DNA of 64,000 bases, from assembly GCF_001426685.1 (NCBI RefSeq), contig NZ_LMFB01000044.1:83410-147409 (forward strand), written 5' to 3'. The stretch's first letter is position 1; every line of letters begins with the position of its first letter. This document shows, piece after piece, positions 7,644 through 17,555 of this stretch. The translations under genes were made by a program, and so were the position numbers. The stretch comes from Rhizobium sp. Root483D2 (lineage in GTDB: Bacteria; Pseudomonadota; Alphaproteobacteria; Rhizobiales; Rhizobiaceae). The notes under the pieces were generated by a model that was given only the letters and a program-made list of their open reading frames with translations, was not told where the DNA came from and ran no database searches.

Positions 7644-9839
7644 TTACATTGCGTTCATCGTACCGATCGAGAAGAACAGCGTTTCGCCCGAAGAACCATC
7701 GACACCGTCATTGTCGGTGACGATGTAGCCGTTTCCGGCGGCATCGATGGTGAAGCCTTCGACCTTGTCAACGACGTAACCGTTGGTGGCTGACTTGAGG
7801 TCGGGAATCAGGTCGCGGACCTCTTCCTTCTTGACCACAGGCAGTTCGCCGCCGAGCTTGGCCGGCTTCAGGTCGGCGAGAGCGACGCGGTAGAGCTTCT
7901 TCAGCTTGGCCGCATCGCCGATCAGGTTGTCGCGCTCGATGATATAGGCGTGCTCGCCGCTGACGGTGATTTCGGAAAGGCCGACCCAGCCCGCATCCGT
8001 CTTTTCGAGCGGATAGCGCACGGCGCCCCATTCCTTCGAGGAGGGCTTGTAGGAAACGAGCTTCACGAAGCCCTTTTCGTCGTCGCCCCATTCGCGCTGC
8101 ACGGCCATCCACAGAACCTTGTCATCGCCTTCGCCAACGCTGGTGATGCCCTCGAAGCCGAAACGCTTCTCGCCGGCACGCAGCTCGGCGGGGATGGCGA
8201 TTTCCTTTTCGATGGCGCCCTTTTCATTCACATGAATGATGGCGTGGCTGTAGAGCTTGTCGGCATCGCCTTCGGACGCCAGCCAGAAGCCGCCTTCACC
8301 ATCCGGCACCAGGCCTTCGATGTCGAGCTTCTGGGCTGCGGCACCCGCACGCGTGATGCGCAGTGCGTCGGTGATCCTCGCTGGCTTTGCAGTGGCATCG
8401 ATCGTGAAGATCGTCGGCTGCGACGCATAGACCGAATCGTTGACCGCGTAGAGATGACCCGCCTGGTCCTTGACCGGAGCCAGACCCGAAAGGGCGCCGA
8501 AGCCGATGAGCTCGCCATCCTTTTCGGTGGAGACGATCTGCGGATAGGCGGCCTCGCCTTCCGCACGCTCATAGATCATGACATGCGAACGGGCGCCGCC
8601 ATCTTCGACGAGGTCGGTTTCGTTGGCGGTCACGAACAGGTTGCGGCCGGGAATGGCGACGGCGCCTTCCGGGCCGATGCCGGACGGCAGCAGTTGCAGA
8701 AGCTGCGGTTCAGCGCCGGTATCCTTGTAGACGCCGACGATGGATGCGCGCTCGGCCAGCACGAAGAACAGGTTGTCCTCGCCGAACTTGGCGGCTTCCA
8801 GACCTTCCGGCTCGACGCCCTTCTTGTTGCGGGCATCCGGATAGTGACCGATCTTGGCGATCTCGCGCTCGAAAGCCGCGCCGTTCTCATAGAGAACCTT
8901 GCCGGTCTTGTCGAAGATGGTAAAGCCGCGCGCGCCGCCCTTCCAGTCGCCTTCATTGGCAACGACGAGACGATTGTCGTCCAGCCATTTCACCGCATCC
9001 GGCTCGCGGGCGACGTCCTTCAGCTCGCCGGTAAACTTCAGCGCGCCGTCCTTCTTGGTGTCGATGCCTTCAAGGCTGACGGTACCGGCGGAGAAATGGC
9101 TTTTCACGGTGCCGGTCTTGCCATCGATGATGACGATATAGTTGTTTTCCTGAAGCGTCAGGGCGATCTCGTCCTGGCCATTGAAGGCGACGAATTCCGG
9201 CTCCGGATCATCGCCTGCGACATCGGCAAGACCGGTCAGGGTGACATGCTTGATCGAGCCGCAATCGACAACGCCGTCCTTGAGCGACAGGATGACGAGG
9301 TCGCCTGCCGGCAGCTGCGGCAGGTCGCCGTCATTGACGTCCTCGTCGCGCTCGTTTTCGATCGCGATCGCGGCGATCGTCTTGTCCTTGTTCAGGGCGA
9401 TCGAGTCCGGCTGACCGCCGAGATCGCAGGTCGTATCGACGGCCTTGGAGGCGATATCGACCTGGGCCAGGATGCCGGATGGCTTGACGAAGCTTTCGCG
9501 CGTGTTGATCGCGACGAGCGCCTTGCCGGCGGCGATGGTCACCGAGGTCGGCTCGCCGTCGAACGCGATGGAGCCACCGGCCTTCGGGGCCTTGGCATCG
9601 GTGATATCGATGATGCCGATCGCCTTGTTCGGGCTGTCAGAATAGATCAGCGTGTTGCCGTCTTCGCTCGCGGCGATGATTTCAGCCGAGGTGACGGACT
9701 TGGCATCCGCCCCTTCAGGCAGATTGCCGGCGACGGCGAAGGACGCGATGCGATTGAATACGGGCTCTGCGCTGACCGCCGAGGCGGTTGAGGCAGCCAG
9801 CACGGCAGCGAGTGCTGCGGTGAGCGAAAATGTCTTCAC
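7644..9839 (-). CDS. Exported esterase-like protein of the phytase-like family
   Basis: The 731-residue protein starts at a GTG with an AGGAGGG ribosome binding site eight bases upstream; the open frame extends to 9902 but that part lacks a signal. Residues 1-24 are a clear Sec signal peptide ending ASAVSA before EPVF. The N-terminal half repeats beta-propeller-like segments with surface-protein character (YVTN-like, with many Asp/Gly turns). The C-terminal half carries the 'esterase-like activity of phytase' domain, seen as the GFEGIT and VEGFTID segments. It is probably periplasmic. Substrate is unknown; some family members hydrolyse phosphate esters but this has not been shown for most. 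It is transcribed alone, ended by the terminator at 7592-7622. Confidence 0.78.
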   Translation of the reverse strand: MKTFSLTAALAAVLAASTASAVSAEPVFNRIASFAVAGNLPEGADAKSVTSAEIIAASEDGNTLIYSDSPNKAIGIIDITDAKAPKAGGSIAFDGEPTSVTIAAGKALVAINTRESFVKPSGILAQVDIASKAVDTTCDLGGQPDSIALNKDKTIAAIAIENERDEDVNDGDLPQLPAGDLVILSLKDGVVDCGSIKHVTLTGLADVAGDDPEPEFVAFNGQDEIALTLQENNYIVIIDGKTGTVKSHFSAGTVSLEGIDTKKDGALKFTGELKDVAREPDAVKWLDDNRLVVANEGDWKGGARGFTIFDKTGKVLYENGAAFEREIAKIGHYPDARNKKGVEPEGLEAAKFGEDNLFFVLAERASIVGVYKDTGAEPQLLQLLPSGIGPEGAVAIPGRNLFVTANETDLVEDGGARSHVMIYERAEGEAAYPQIVSTEKDGELIGFGALSGLAPVKDQAGHLYAVNDSVYASQPTIFTIDATAKPARITDALRITRAGAAAQKLDIEGLVPDGEGGFWLASEGDADKLYSHAIIHVNEKGAIEKEIAIPAELRAGEKRFGFEGITSVGEGDDKVLWMAVQREWGDDEKGFVKLVSYKPSSKEWGAVRYPLEKTDAGWVGLSEITVSGEHAYIIERDNLIGDAAKLKKLYRVALADLKPAKLGGELPVVKKEEVRDLIPDLKSATNGYVVDKVEGFTIDAAGNGYIVTDNDGVDGSSGETLFFSIGTMNAM

Positions 9840-9962
9840 GGGATGTCCCTCCTGGTGAATGAATACGCAGGGGGTTTTGATCGCGCTGTGTAACACCCGC
9901 ATGACAGCTAGTGCATATTAGAATTCGGTGGCCAGAACGCGGCCTGGCAAAGCCCGCAAACG

Positions 9963-9990
9963 AAAAGAGGCCCGGGAAAACCCGGGCCTC
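9963..9990 (-). terminator. Intrinsic terminator of hupB
   Basis: Ten-bp perfect arms GAGGCCCGGG (9967-9976) and CCCGGGCCTC (9981-9990) enclose AAAA. On the minus strand the stem is followed by TTTT (9966-9963), placed about 60 bases after the hupB stop. Confidence 0.9.
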
Positions 9991-10052
9991 AAATCAACCT
10001 GCTTTCGAACCGTTGGCGTCTTCGCCACGGTGCTGCAGACAAAACATGAAAC

Positions 10053-10325
10053 TTAGTTCACGGCGTCCTTGAGACCCTTGCCGGCCGAGAACTTCGGCAC
10101 GTTGCGGGCTGGGATATCAACTTCTGCGCCAGTGGACGGGTTACGGCCCTTGGATGCTTCGCGGCGGCTGACCGAGAAATTGCCGAAGCCGACGAGACGA
10201 ACGTCGCCGCCGTTCTTCAGTTCTGCCTGGATAACGTCGAAGATTGCGTCAACTGCAGAAGATGCATCTGTCTTCGAGAGTCCGGCCTTTTCGGCAACTG
10301 CGGACACGAGCTCATTCTTGTTCAT
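10053..10325 (-). CDS. hupB: DNA-binding protein HU-beta type
   Basis: At 90 residues it has the normal HU length. The start MNKNELVSAV has an AAGGGGTGG ribosome binding site just upstream, and the extended frame to 10370 is not needed. The DNA-intercalating arm is intact, with GRNPSTGAEVDIPARNVPKF at about residues 55-74, where the conserved RNP tip is seen. HU bends and compacts DNA and helps replication, recombination and transcription. It lies directly downstream of lon, as is usual in rhizobia, but both genes have their own terminators, so it is probably transcribed separately at high level. Confidence 0.97.
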   Translation of the reverse strand: MNKNELVSAVAEKAGLSKTDASSAVDAIFDVIQAELKNGGDVRLVGFGNFSVSRREASKGRNPSTGAEVDIPARNVPKFSAGKGLKDAVN

Positions 10326-10460
10326 GTTTCCACCCCTTTCAATACTGGTTCGAAACGACTCAATTTTCAAGCCGGGAGCAGCATACGCGCCGCCCTCGCC
10401 TTGGCAAACCCAATCGCTCCGAATCCCATGGAATGCAAGGCTTTGCGCAGGGTTTTACAT

Positions 10461-10488
10461 AAAAAAGACCGGCAAAAATGCCGGTCTT
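10461..10488 (-). terminator. Intrinsic terminator of lon
   Basis: Arms AAGACCGGCA (10465-10474) and TGCCGGTCTT (10479-10488) enclose AAAA; on the minus strand a run of six T follows (10466-10461). It lies between the end of lon and the start of hupB and fits termination of lon. Confidence 0.92.
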
Positions 10489-10555
10489 CCACTGTTTCCG
10501 CTGCAAATCAGTGCACAACCTGCGAAGGGCACCAGTTTGCGCTCAAGTCAAGCGA

Positions 10556-12976
10556 TTAGTGAGCAATCGCCGTTCCGGCCTCGTCAACCGGGTCGGCGGC
10601 TGCGATCGGCACGGCCTGCTTGGCCGGATCCCACTCGATTGCGACGGGCACCCGCAGCAACGCATGCTGCAGAACCTCGCCAATATGCGAGACCGGAATG
10701 ATCTCCATATTGTTCTTCACGTTGTCTGGAATATCCGCCAGATCCTTGGCGTTTTCTTCCGGGATCAGCACCTTCTTGATGCCGCCGCGAAGCGCTGCGA
10801 GCAGCTTTTCCTTCAGGCCACCAATCGGCAGGACACGGCCGCGCAGGGTGATTTCACCCGTCATCGCCACGTCCTTGTTGACGGCAATACCCGTCATGAT
10901 TGACACGATCGCGGTCGCCATGGCCACACCGGCGGACGGACCGTCCTTGGGTGTCGCGCCTTCCGGCACGTGCACGTGGATATCGCTCTTGTCGAACAGC
11001 GGCGGCTCGATGCCGAAGTCGATCGCGCGCGAGCGGACGTATGATGCCGCAGCCGAAATCGATTCCTTCATCACGTCGCGCAGGTTGCCGGTCACCGTCA
11101 TGCGGCCCTTGCCGGGCATCATGACACCTTCGATCGTCAGAAGCTCGCCGCCGACTTCCGTCCAGGCAAGACCGGTGACAACACCGACCTGGTCGGTACG
11201 CTCGGCTTCGCCGTGGCGGTAGCGCGGAACACCAAGATAGTCGTTGATGTTCTCGGCAGTCACCTCGACCTTGCCGGTACGGCCCTTCAGGATTTCGGTG
11301 ACGGCCTTGCGGGCGACCTTCATCAGTTCGCGCTCAAGGCTACGCACACCGGCTTCGCGGGTATAGGTCTGGATGATCGCCGACAGGGCACCGTCGGTGA
11401 TCGAGAACTCCTTCGGCTGAAGCGCGTGATCGGCAATCGCCTTCGGCAACAGGTGCCGCTTGGCAATTTCCAGCTTTTCTTCTTCCGTGTAGCCGGCAAT
11501 ACGGATCACTTCCATGCGGTCCATCAAGGGCGCCGGGATGTTGAGCGTATTGGCCGTCGTGATGAACATCACGTTCGAGAGGTCATATTCGACCTCCAGA
11601 TAGTGGTCCATGAACGTCGAGTTCTGTTCCGGATCGAGCACCTCAAGCAGAGCCGACGACGGATCGCCACGGAAATCCTGGCCCATCTTGTCGATTTCGT
11701 CGAGCAGGAAGAGCGGGTTGGACTTCTTTGCCTTCTTCATCGACTGGATGACCTTGCCGGGCATCGAGCCGATATAGGTACGGCGGTGACCGCGGATTTC
11801 GGCTTCGTCACGGACGCCGCCGAGTGCCATGCGGATATATTCGCGGCCGGTCGCCTTGGCGATCGACTTGGCAAGCGAGGTCTTGCCGACGCCCGGAGGG
11901 CCGACGAGGCAGAGGATCGGCCCCTTGATCTTTTGCGAACGTGCCTGAACCGCCAGATACTCGATGATCCGTTCCTTGACCTTGTCGAGGCCGAAATGAT
12001 CCAGTTCCAGCACCTGTTCGGCGTGGTTGAGATCGGTCTTGACCTTCGACTTCTTCGACCACGGAATGCCCAGCAGCCAGTCCAGATAGTTGCGTACGAC
12101 GGTGGCTTCCGCCGACATCGGGCTCATCTGGCGCAGCTTCTTGACTTCCGCGTCGGCCTTTTCACGGGCTTCCTTGGAAAGCTTGGTCTTGGTGATGCGG
12201 TCTTCCAGCTCGGCCATCTCGTCGCGGCCTTCCTCGCCGTCGCCGAGCTCCTTCTGGATCGCCTTCATCTGCTCGTTCAGGTAATACTCGCGCTGGGTCT
12301 TCTCCATCTGGCGCTTGACGCGCGAGCGGATGCGCTTTTCGACCTGCAGAACCGAAATCTCGCCTTCCATGAAGCCGAGCGCCTTTTCAAGGCGCAGCTT
12401 GACGCTGGTCGTCTCGAGCATTTCCTGCTTCTCGACGATCTTGATGGACAGATGCGAGGCAACGGTGTCGGCCAGCTTCGAATAGTCTTCGATCTGGCTG
12501 GCAGCGCCGACGACTTCCGGAGAAATCTTCTTGTTGAGCTTCACATAGCTCTCGAACTCCGAGACGACCGAACGGCTGAGCGCCTCGATCTCGACCGGGT
12601 CTTCTTCCGGCTCGGAAAGCGGATGGGCCATGGCTTCATAGAATTCTTCACGGCCGGTATAGCCGTCGATCTCGGCGCGCGCACGGCCTTCGACCAGAAC
12701 CTTGACGGTCCCGTCGGGCAGCTTAAGCAGCTGCAGCACATTGGCGATGGTGCCGATCTGATAGATGGCTGCCGGTTCCGGATCGTCGTCGCTGGCGTTG
12801 ATCTGGGTGGCAAGCATGATCTGCTTGTCGGTACCCATCACTTCTTCCAGCGCACGGATCGACTTTTCACGGCCAACAAAGAGCGGCACGATCATATGCG
12901 GGAACACCACGATATCGCGCAGCGGCAGAACCGGATAGGTCGCGCTCTCGATTGCCGGAGACGTTTTGCTCGTCAT
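10556..12976 (-). CDS. lon: ATP-dependent protease Lon
   Basis: The 806-residue protein has all three Lon parts. The N-terminal substrate-binding domain begins at [14 protein letters not shown]; the AAA+ domain has Walker [14 protein letters not shown] at about 355-367 and Walker [11 protein letters not shown]; the C-terminal protease domain has the catalytic Ser in [10 protein letters not shown] and the catalytic Lys in [10 protein letters not shown], together the Ser-Lys dyad. Lon degrades misfolded proteins and short-lived regulators; in Rhizobiaceae it influences cell cycle and exopolysaccharide control. The ATG has an AAAGGA site seven bases upstream. It follows clpX but a terminator lies between them, and I found no strong heat-shock promoter in its leader. 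Confidence 0.98.
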   Translation of the reverse strand: MTSKTSPAIESATYPVLPLRDIVVFPHMIVPLFVGREKSIRALEEVMGTDKQIMLATQINASDDDPEPAAIYQIGTIANVLQLLKLPDGTVKVLVEGRARAEIDGYTGREEFYEAMAHPLSEPEEDPVEIEALSRSVVSEFESYVKLNKKISPEVVGAASQIEDYSKLADTVASHLSIKIVEKQEMLETTSVKLRLEKALGFMEGEISVLQVEKRIRSRVKRQMEKTQREYYLNEQMKAIQKELGDGEEGRDEMAELEDRITKTKLSKEAREKADAEVKKLRQMSPMSAEATVVRNYLDWLLGIPWSKKSKVKTDLNHAEQVLELDHFGLDKVKERIIEYLAVQARSQKIKGPILCLVGPPGVGKTSLAKSIAKATGREYIRMALGGVRDEAEIRGHRRTYIGSMPGKVIQSMKKAKKSNPLFLLDEIDKMGQDFRGDPSSALLEVLDPEQNSTFMDHYLEVEYDLSNVMFITTANTLNIPAPLMDRMEVIRIAGYTEEEKLEIAKRHLLPKAIADHALQPKEFSITDGALSAIIQTYTREAGVRSLERELMKVARKAVTEILKGRTGKVEVTAENINDYLGVPRYRHGEAERTDQVGVVTGLAWTEVGGELLTIEGVMMPGKGRMTVTGNLRDVMKESISAAASYVRSRAIDFGIEPPLFDKSDIHVHVPEGATPKDGPSAGVAMATAIVSIMTGIAVNKDVAMTGEITLRGRVLPIGGLKEKLLAALRGGIKKVLIPEENAKDLADIPDNVKNNMEIIPVSHIGEVLQHALLRVPVAIEWDPAKQAVPIAAADPVDEAGTAIAH

Positions 12977-13493
12977 GTCATTTCCTTTCCGTCCCGTTTC
13001 CGGGCCCGTTCCCCGAAGCCTTCAAGAGCGCATCGGGTCCTCATTCTTTCCACTGTCAGGTGGAGTGTGTGACGTCTGTTTTCAACCCTTTGCCGACTAC
13101 AGACCTGGGAGGCGGCGTAGTCGGATAGTAAACGGCATCTGACTGTTGCGGACCTTGCCGCGGGAGTTAACGCACACGCTTCGTGCCGGGACACGCCGAC
13201 ACAGAATCGTAACATAATCGCGTTGTTGCTCGCTTTTAGCAATCGCTGATTCGACGGATTAACGGTTCTGCCGCAACCTCCCTTGGGAAGGCCGTCAGTG
13301 CGCCGTGATGCAAAATGCGCAGGGCTGCCCTGCACCTTCGGCACCGCCTCTCCCGATTTGGAGGTACAACACGGATATCCGGCATCATCCAACATGAAAA
13401 AGGCCCGCACATGGCGGGCCTTGCTCTGGATATCGATGTCCTCCGGTCAAGCCGAATCAGGTCAAGCCAAAATCAGCTCCGGCCGAAGTCAGG
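12977..13493. promoter_or_regulatory. lon leader and clpX-lon spacer
   Basis: This 517-base gap holds the clpX terminator (13397-13422) and, to its left, the promoter region of lon. A copy of ATTAACGG lies at 13258-13265; the same octamer occurs twice upstream of clpX. CTTGAAG on the minus strand at 13020-13026 resembles a heat-shock -35 element, but I see no matching -10 element. Near 13441-13500 there are short imperfect repeats of GGTCAAGCC and GGTCAGGCC that overlap the very end of clpX. No gene is evident. Confidence 0.5.
13397..13422 (-). terminator. Intrinsic terminator of clpX
   Basis: AAGGCCCGC (13400-13408) pairs with GCGGGCCTT (13414-13422) around a 5-nt loop, and on the minus strand a T-run follows (13400-13397). 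It lies about 70 bases past the clpX stop. Confidence 0.88.
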
Positions 13494-14771
13494 TCAGGCC
13501 GAAACGTTGGCCTTTTCTTCCGAGCGCTCCGAATAGATGTAGAGCGGGCGGGCGGAGCCCTTGACCACCTCGTCGGAGATGACCACTTCGCGAACGCCTT
13601 CCAGCGTCGGCAGTTCGAACATGGTGTCGAGCAGGATCTTCTCCATGATCGAGCGCAGGCCACGGGCACCGGTCTTGCGGATGATGGCTCGCTTGGCGAT
13701 TTCGCGCAGCGCGTCCTCATGGAACGTCAGCTCGACGTCTTCCATCTCGAACAGGCGCTGGTACTGCTTGATCAGCGCGTTCTTCGGTTCCGACAGGATC
13801 TGGATGAGCGCCGGCTCGTCGAGATCCTCGAGCGTCGCCAGGACAGGCAGACGGCCGATAAATTCCGGGATGAGGCCGAACTTCACCAAATCTTCCGGCT
13901 CCAGTTCGCGCAGCACTTCGCCGACGCGGCGGTCTTCCGGTGACTTCACCGAAGCACCAAAGCCGATCGAGGTCTTTTCGCCGCGCGCCGAGATGATCTT
14001 GTCGAGACCGGCAAATGCGCCGCCGCAGATGAACAGGATGTTGGTCGTGTCAACCTGCAGGAATTCCTGCTGCGGATGCTTGCGGCCGCCCTGCGGAGGA
14101 ACGGATGCGACCGTGCCTTCCATGATCTTCAGCAGTGCCTGCTGCACGCCCTCGCCCGAAACATCCCTCGTGATCGACGGATTGTCGGACTTGCGCGAAA
14201 TCTTGTCGACTTCGTCGATATAGACGATGCCGCGCTGCGCACGCTCGACATTGTAGTCGGCCGACTGCAGGAGCTTCAGGATGATGTTTTCGACGTCCTC
14301 GCCGACATAACCGGCTTCGGTGAGCGTCGTGGCATCGGCCATGGTGAACGGCACGTCGATGATGCGGGCCAAGGTCTGCGCCAGATAGGTCTTGCCGCAA
14401 CCGGTCGGGCCGACGAGCATGATGTTGGATTTCGCCAACTCAACGTCGGTGCCCTTGGCGGCATGGGCCAGGCGCTTGTAATGGTTGTGGACGGCAACCG
14501 ACAGGATGCGCTTGGCCTGTTGCTGGCCAATGACGTATTCGTCGAGAACCTTGATGATCTCCTGCGGCGTCGGAACGCCATCGCGGGATTTGACCATCGA
14601 TGTCTTGTTCTCTTCGCGGATGATGTCCATGCACAATTCGACGCATTCATCGCAGATGAACACTGTCGGTCCGGCAATCAGCTTGCGGACCTCGTGCTGG
14701 CTCTTTCCGCAGAAGGAGCAGTATAGGGTATTCTTGGAGTCACCGCCGTTGCTACCGCTGACCTTGCTCAT
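13494..14771 (-). CDS. clpX: ATP-dependent Clp protease ATP-binding subunit ClpX
   Basis: The 425-residue protein begins at MSKVSG with a strong GGAAGGAAAG site. The N-terminal zinc-binding domain shows CSFCGKSQ and, about 20 residues on, CDECVELC: four Cys ligands for adaptor and substrate binding. The AAA+ module has Walker A GPTGCGKT at about 121-128, Walker [10 protein letters not shown], the pore GYVGED loop and sensor segments; the ClpP-docking loop of the IGF type reads IGFGAS. ClpX unfolds tagged proteins and feeds them to ClpP; in alphaproteobacteria this includes the cell-cycle regulator CtrA. It lies downstream of clpP on the same strand with a 302-base gap. Confidence 0.98.
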   Translation of the reverse strand: MSKVSGSNGGDSKNTLYCSFCGKSQHEVRKLIAGPTVFICDECVELCMDIIREENKTSMVKSRDGVPTPQEIIKVLDEYVIGQQQAKRILSVAVHNHYKRLAHAAKGTDVELAKSNIMLVGPTGCGKTYLAQTLARIIDVPFTMADATTLTEAGYVGEDVENIILKLLQSADYNVERAQRGIVYIDEVDKISRKSDNPSITRDVSGEGVQQALLKIMEGTVASVPPQGGRKHPQQEFLQVDTTNILFICGGAFAGLDKIISARGEKTSIGFGASVKSPEDRRVGEVLRELEPEDLVKFGLIPEFIGRLPVLATLEDLDEPALIQILSEPKNALIKQYQRLFEMEDVELTFHEDALREIAKRAIIRKTGARGLRSIMEKILLDTMFELPTLEGVREVVISDEVVKGSARPLYIYSERSEEKANVSA

Positions 14772-15073
14772 ATCACTTTCCTTCCAGCACGCCGGACACC
14801 TTGAGAGAAGGTGAAACGGACTACTCAACCCGCTCCGCACATTTTCCGCTTTGATGGCGCAAAATCACGGCGCTCTCGGGAGTACGAACCGGCTTCAAAC
14901 AACCACGTTTGATGTCCGGCAGCAACGAATCTCCCACCGAATACCGAATGCTAGGACTTCAAACTTCAACATAGCATTAACGGTCGATATTAACGGCTTT
15001 GGCCTGCGGATAAAGCCCCATGACGGTTACAATTGTGTCACAAATGCATCTATCCGCACACAAAAGCTTGTTT
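14772..15073 (-). promoter_or_regulatory. clpP-clpX spacer with clpX promoter region
   Basis: No gene is visible. The part near clpP has a nested inverted repeat: TGCGGATA (15005-15012) with TATCCGCA (15051-15058), enclosing TGAC/GTCA and the palindrome ACAATTGT (15029-15036). Nearer clpX two direct copies of ATTAACGG lie at 14976-14983 and 14989-14996, with starts 13 bp apart, a usual position for a regulator of clpX. The first structure may terminate clpP transcription, though it has no clear T-run. Confidence 0.45.
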
Positions 15074-15706
15074 TCACGCTTCTGACGCGGCTTCCATGGC
15101 CTCACGCGAGGTGATGACCTTGTCGACAACACCCCAGCTGAGCGCTTCATCAGCAGTCATAAAGTGGTCACGATCAAGCGTCTGTTCAACCTCTTCCAAG
15201 GTGCGGCCTGTGTGCTTGACGTAAACTTCGTTCAAACGGCGCTTCATTTTCAGGATGTCGCGGGCATGCCGTTCGATATCGGATGCCTGGCCCTGGAAGC
15301 CGCCAGACGGCTGGTGAACCATGATGCGGGCGTTCGGCGTCGCAAAACGCATATCTTTGTGGCCGGCAGCCAGAAGCAGCGAGCCCATGGACGCGGCCTG
15401 GCCGATGCACAGCGTCGAGACGGCCGGCTTGATGAACTGCATCGTATCGTAGATCGCCATGCCGGCGGTGACGACGCCACCCGGCGAATTGATGTACAGG
15501 GCGATTTCCTTCTTCGGGTTTTCAGCCTCAAGGAACAGCAGCTGCGCGCAGATCAGCGTTGCCATGTGGTCTTCCACAGGACCCGTCAGAAAGATGATGC
15601 GCTCTTTCAGGAGACGCGAAAAGATATCGTAGGAGCGCTCGCCGCGATTGGTCTGTTCAACGACCATCGGCACCAGAGCCATAGCGGTATCAACGGGATT
15701 TCTCAT
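15074..15706 (-). CDS. clpP: ATP-dependent Clp protease proteolytic subunit
   Basis: The 210-residue protein starts at [18 protein letters not shown] with AAAGG upstream. The serine-protease triad is recognisable: Ser in [11 protein letters not shown], His in [11 protein letters not shown] and the downstream Asp in the QTLDRDHFM region. The short N-terminal extension before VPMVVEQ is the propeptide that ClpP removes from itself. Fourteen copies form a barrel with ClpX or ClpA caps. It lies upstream of clpX and lon, and the promoter at 15777-15808 suggests heat-shock control. Confidence 0.98.
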   Translation of the reverse strand: MRNPVDTAMALVPMVVEQTNRGERSYDIFSRLLKERIIFLTGPVEDHMATLICAQLLFLEAENPKKEIALYINSPGGVVTAGMAIYDTMQFIKPAVSTLCIGQAASMGSLLLAAGHKDMRFATPNARIMVHQPSGGFQGQASDIERHARDILKMKRRLNEVYVKHTGRTLEEVEQTLDRDHFMTADEALSWGVVDKVITSREAMEAASEA

Positions 15707-15776
15707 GTCAAACCTTTGTCTATCTGGCGCGCAAACCCTTTCGCGCACCGGGAATCATCGGGAATATCTCTTGTCC

Positions 15777-15808
15777 ATACATAGAGTGTCCAAGTACCCC
15801 ACTTCAAG
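15777..15808 (-). promoter_or_regulatory. Probable RpoH (sigma-32) promoter of clpP
   Basis: Read on the minus strand, CTTGAAG (15808-15802), a 17-base spacer and CTATGTAT (15784-15777) match the alphaproteobacterial heat-shock promoter pattern (CTTGAA, about 17 bases, CYTATNT). It lies 70 bases before the clpP ATG. The element match is seen in the sequence; heat-shock control is inferred. Confidence 0.6.
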
Positions 15809-15977
15809 TCGCGAAGTCTTCATAACGTTAATACACGTTTTGAACCGCAACCTTGCCACGTCAAGCGCCCACCCTACCCTTTAGCGGCTGCGAATGAGCG
15901 GGATAGGGGCAATCGGGGATTTATGCTGTTCCACACAGGCTTTGGCGCATTCTGAGTGAAAAATCGGTAAATGCGGA

Positions 15978-17537
15978 TCACAGTTGCGATTCGATCGGCA
16001 GGACGCCGATGACACCGGCAATCAGGCGGCGCCAGAAGCCGGCTTCCGGCTCGCGGCGAAGCACGCGCGCCTCGTCGCCCTGCCGATCATGCCAGCGCAG
16101 CCGCCCGCCGTCGAGCGACAGGCGGAAGCTGTTGTCCGGGCTGGTTTCCGCATCGAAGATCGCCTCCACCTCCCGCACCAGAGCAGGGTGCGTAAAGAGC
16201 ACACCCATTTCCGTATTCAGCGATGCCGAGCGCGGATCGAAATTCATCGAGCCGACAAAACCGGTTTTTCCATCGACCGTGAAGGCCTTGGTGTGAAGGC
16301 TTGCACCGCGCGAGCCGAACAGCGACATCCGCTGCGGATCGCCCGGTTCATGCGTCGCTTTCAGCTCGAACAGCACCGCCCCGCCCCTCAGCAATGCCTT
16401 GCGGTAATTGGCATAGGCGCCGTGAACCGCAGCGACGTCGGTGGCGGCGAGCGAATTGGTCAAAACCTCGACCTTGACATGCCGCTCGACCAGCCGCGTG
16501 ATCTCGGCAATGCCCTGCGCGCCGGGAATGAAATAGGGGGAAATTACCCGCACGCCATGCTGCGCGGAGGTCAGCGCCGGCATCAGTTCGCGCATGACCC
16601 AGTTGTTGCGCTTCTGCAGAAACGCTTTTTCGGGCGGATCAGACACCAGCATGGCAGCGCTCGTCCAATGCAGGACCGCGCCATCCGGCAAAAGGGCGCC
16701 GTCAGGTATCGCCTTTCCGGCATGGGCCAGATAATGCCGCCCACCCGGCGTTTGAGCGATTTTCTCCAGCTTCGTCCGGAACGCCGGCAGATAATGGGCG
16801 CGCGGCGTGCGCAACGACCCGATCGGCACCACGACGGAACTGTTCCAGTAGCGGTCAAAGACCGTTGCGGCCTCGTCGGCGACCGGCCCCAGCATCCAGA
16901 CATCGAGATCGCGGAAATTCGACAGCTCATCGGCATCGAAATAGGCGTCGCCGATATTGCGCCCGCCGGCGATCACGACCCGGCCATCGGCGATCCACTG
17001 CTTGTTGTGCATGCGCCGCGTCGCCCGGAAAGGCCGCATCATCATTTCCAGCCCGCGCTTCAAGCGGTCGGTGCGCGCCCGGCTCGGATTGAACAGCCGT
17101 ACCTCGATATTGGCATGGCCATCCAGCGACAGGCACATGCGGTCGTGCAGCCCGGCATTGATATCATCCAGCAGCAGCCGCACCTTGACGCCGCGATCAG
17201 CAGCGGCCAGCACCTCGCGGATCAGCATCCGCCCGGTCAGATCGTTCTTCCAGTAATAATATTGCAGATCAAGGCTGCGCCCTGCCCTGCGCGCCGATAT
17301 CGCCCGCAGCGCAAAAGCAGCCATATTGTCGGAGACCAGCGAAATGCCGTTGAGGCCCGGGTTTTCGCCGAGAAACGGTTGTGCCAGCCGGTCCAGCTCC
17401 GTCTCCCCGTCCTGCGGCTGCAAGGCTGCCGATGCCGGCCCCTGCAAGCGGCGCCCGAAACGGCCATAGGCATAGACGGCAACCAGCGCCAGAAGAGCGA
17501 ACACGGAAACAGACAGGGCGACGATATGGGCACGCAT
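15978..17537 (-). CDS. Phospholipase D family, cardiolipin-synthase-like
   Basis: The 519-residue protein has one N-terminal membrane segment (residues 5-25) and two PLD catalytic motifs: HNKQWIADG with His177 and HTKAFTVDG with His415, each of the HxKxxxxD/G class. Two complete motifs, spaced about 240 residues apart, suggest phosphatidyl transfer, as in ClsB/ClsC cardiolipin synthases, at the inner membrane. It follows a YbhP-like gene by 18 bases; Escherichia coli has the same pair as clsB (ybhO) and ybhP, which supports the assignment. Hydrolytic PLD activity is the alternative. Confidence 0.83.
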   Translation of the reverse strand: MRAHIVALSVSVFALLALVAVYAYGRFGRRLQGPASAALQPQDGETELDRLAQPFLGENPGLNGISLVSDNMAAFALRAISARRAGRSLDLQYYYWKNDLTGRMLIREVLAAADRGVKVRLLLDDINAGLHDRMCLSLDGHANIEVRLFNPSRARTDRLKRGLEMMMRPFRATRRMHNKQWIADGRVVIAGGRNIGDAYFDADELSNFRDLDVWMLGPVADEAATVFDRYWNSSVVVPIGSLRTPRAHYLPAFRTKLEKIAQTPGGRHYLAHAGKAIPDGALLPDGAVLHWTSAAMLVSDPPEKAFLQKRNNWVMRELMPALTSAQHGVRVISPYFIPGAQGIAEITRLVERHVKVEVLTNSLAATDVAAVHGAYANYRKALLRGGAVLFELKATHEPGDPQRMSLFGSRGASLHTKAFTVDGKTGFVGSMNFDPRSASLNTEMGVLFTHPALVREVEAIFDAETSPDNSFRLSLDGGRLRWHDRQGDEARVLRREPEAGFWRRLIAGVIGVLPIESQL

Positions 17538-17555
17538 GCTAGGACGGCCTGTTGG

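Noticed and set aside
7950-9791. 613-codon plus-strand open frame
   Set aside because: Antisense shadow of the phytase-like gene, which has a clear signal peptide and start.
11213-13072. 619-codon plus-strand open frame
   Set aside because: Antisense shadow of lon; no family motif.
13437-13500. CRISPR-like short repeats at the clpX end
   Set aside because: Units of about 10 bases with irregular spacing that overlap the coding end of clpX; no spacers or cas genes.
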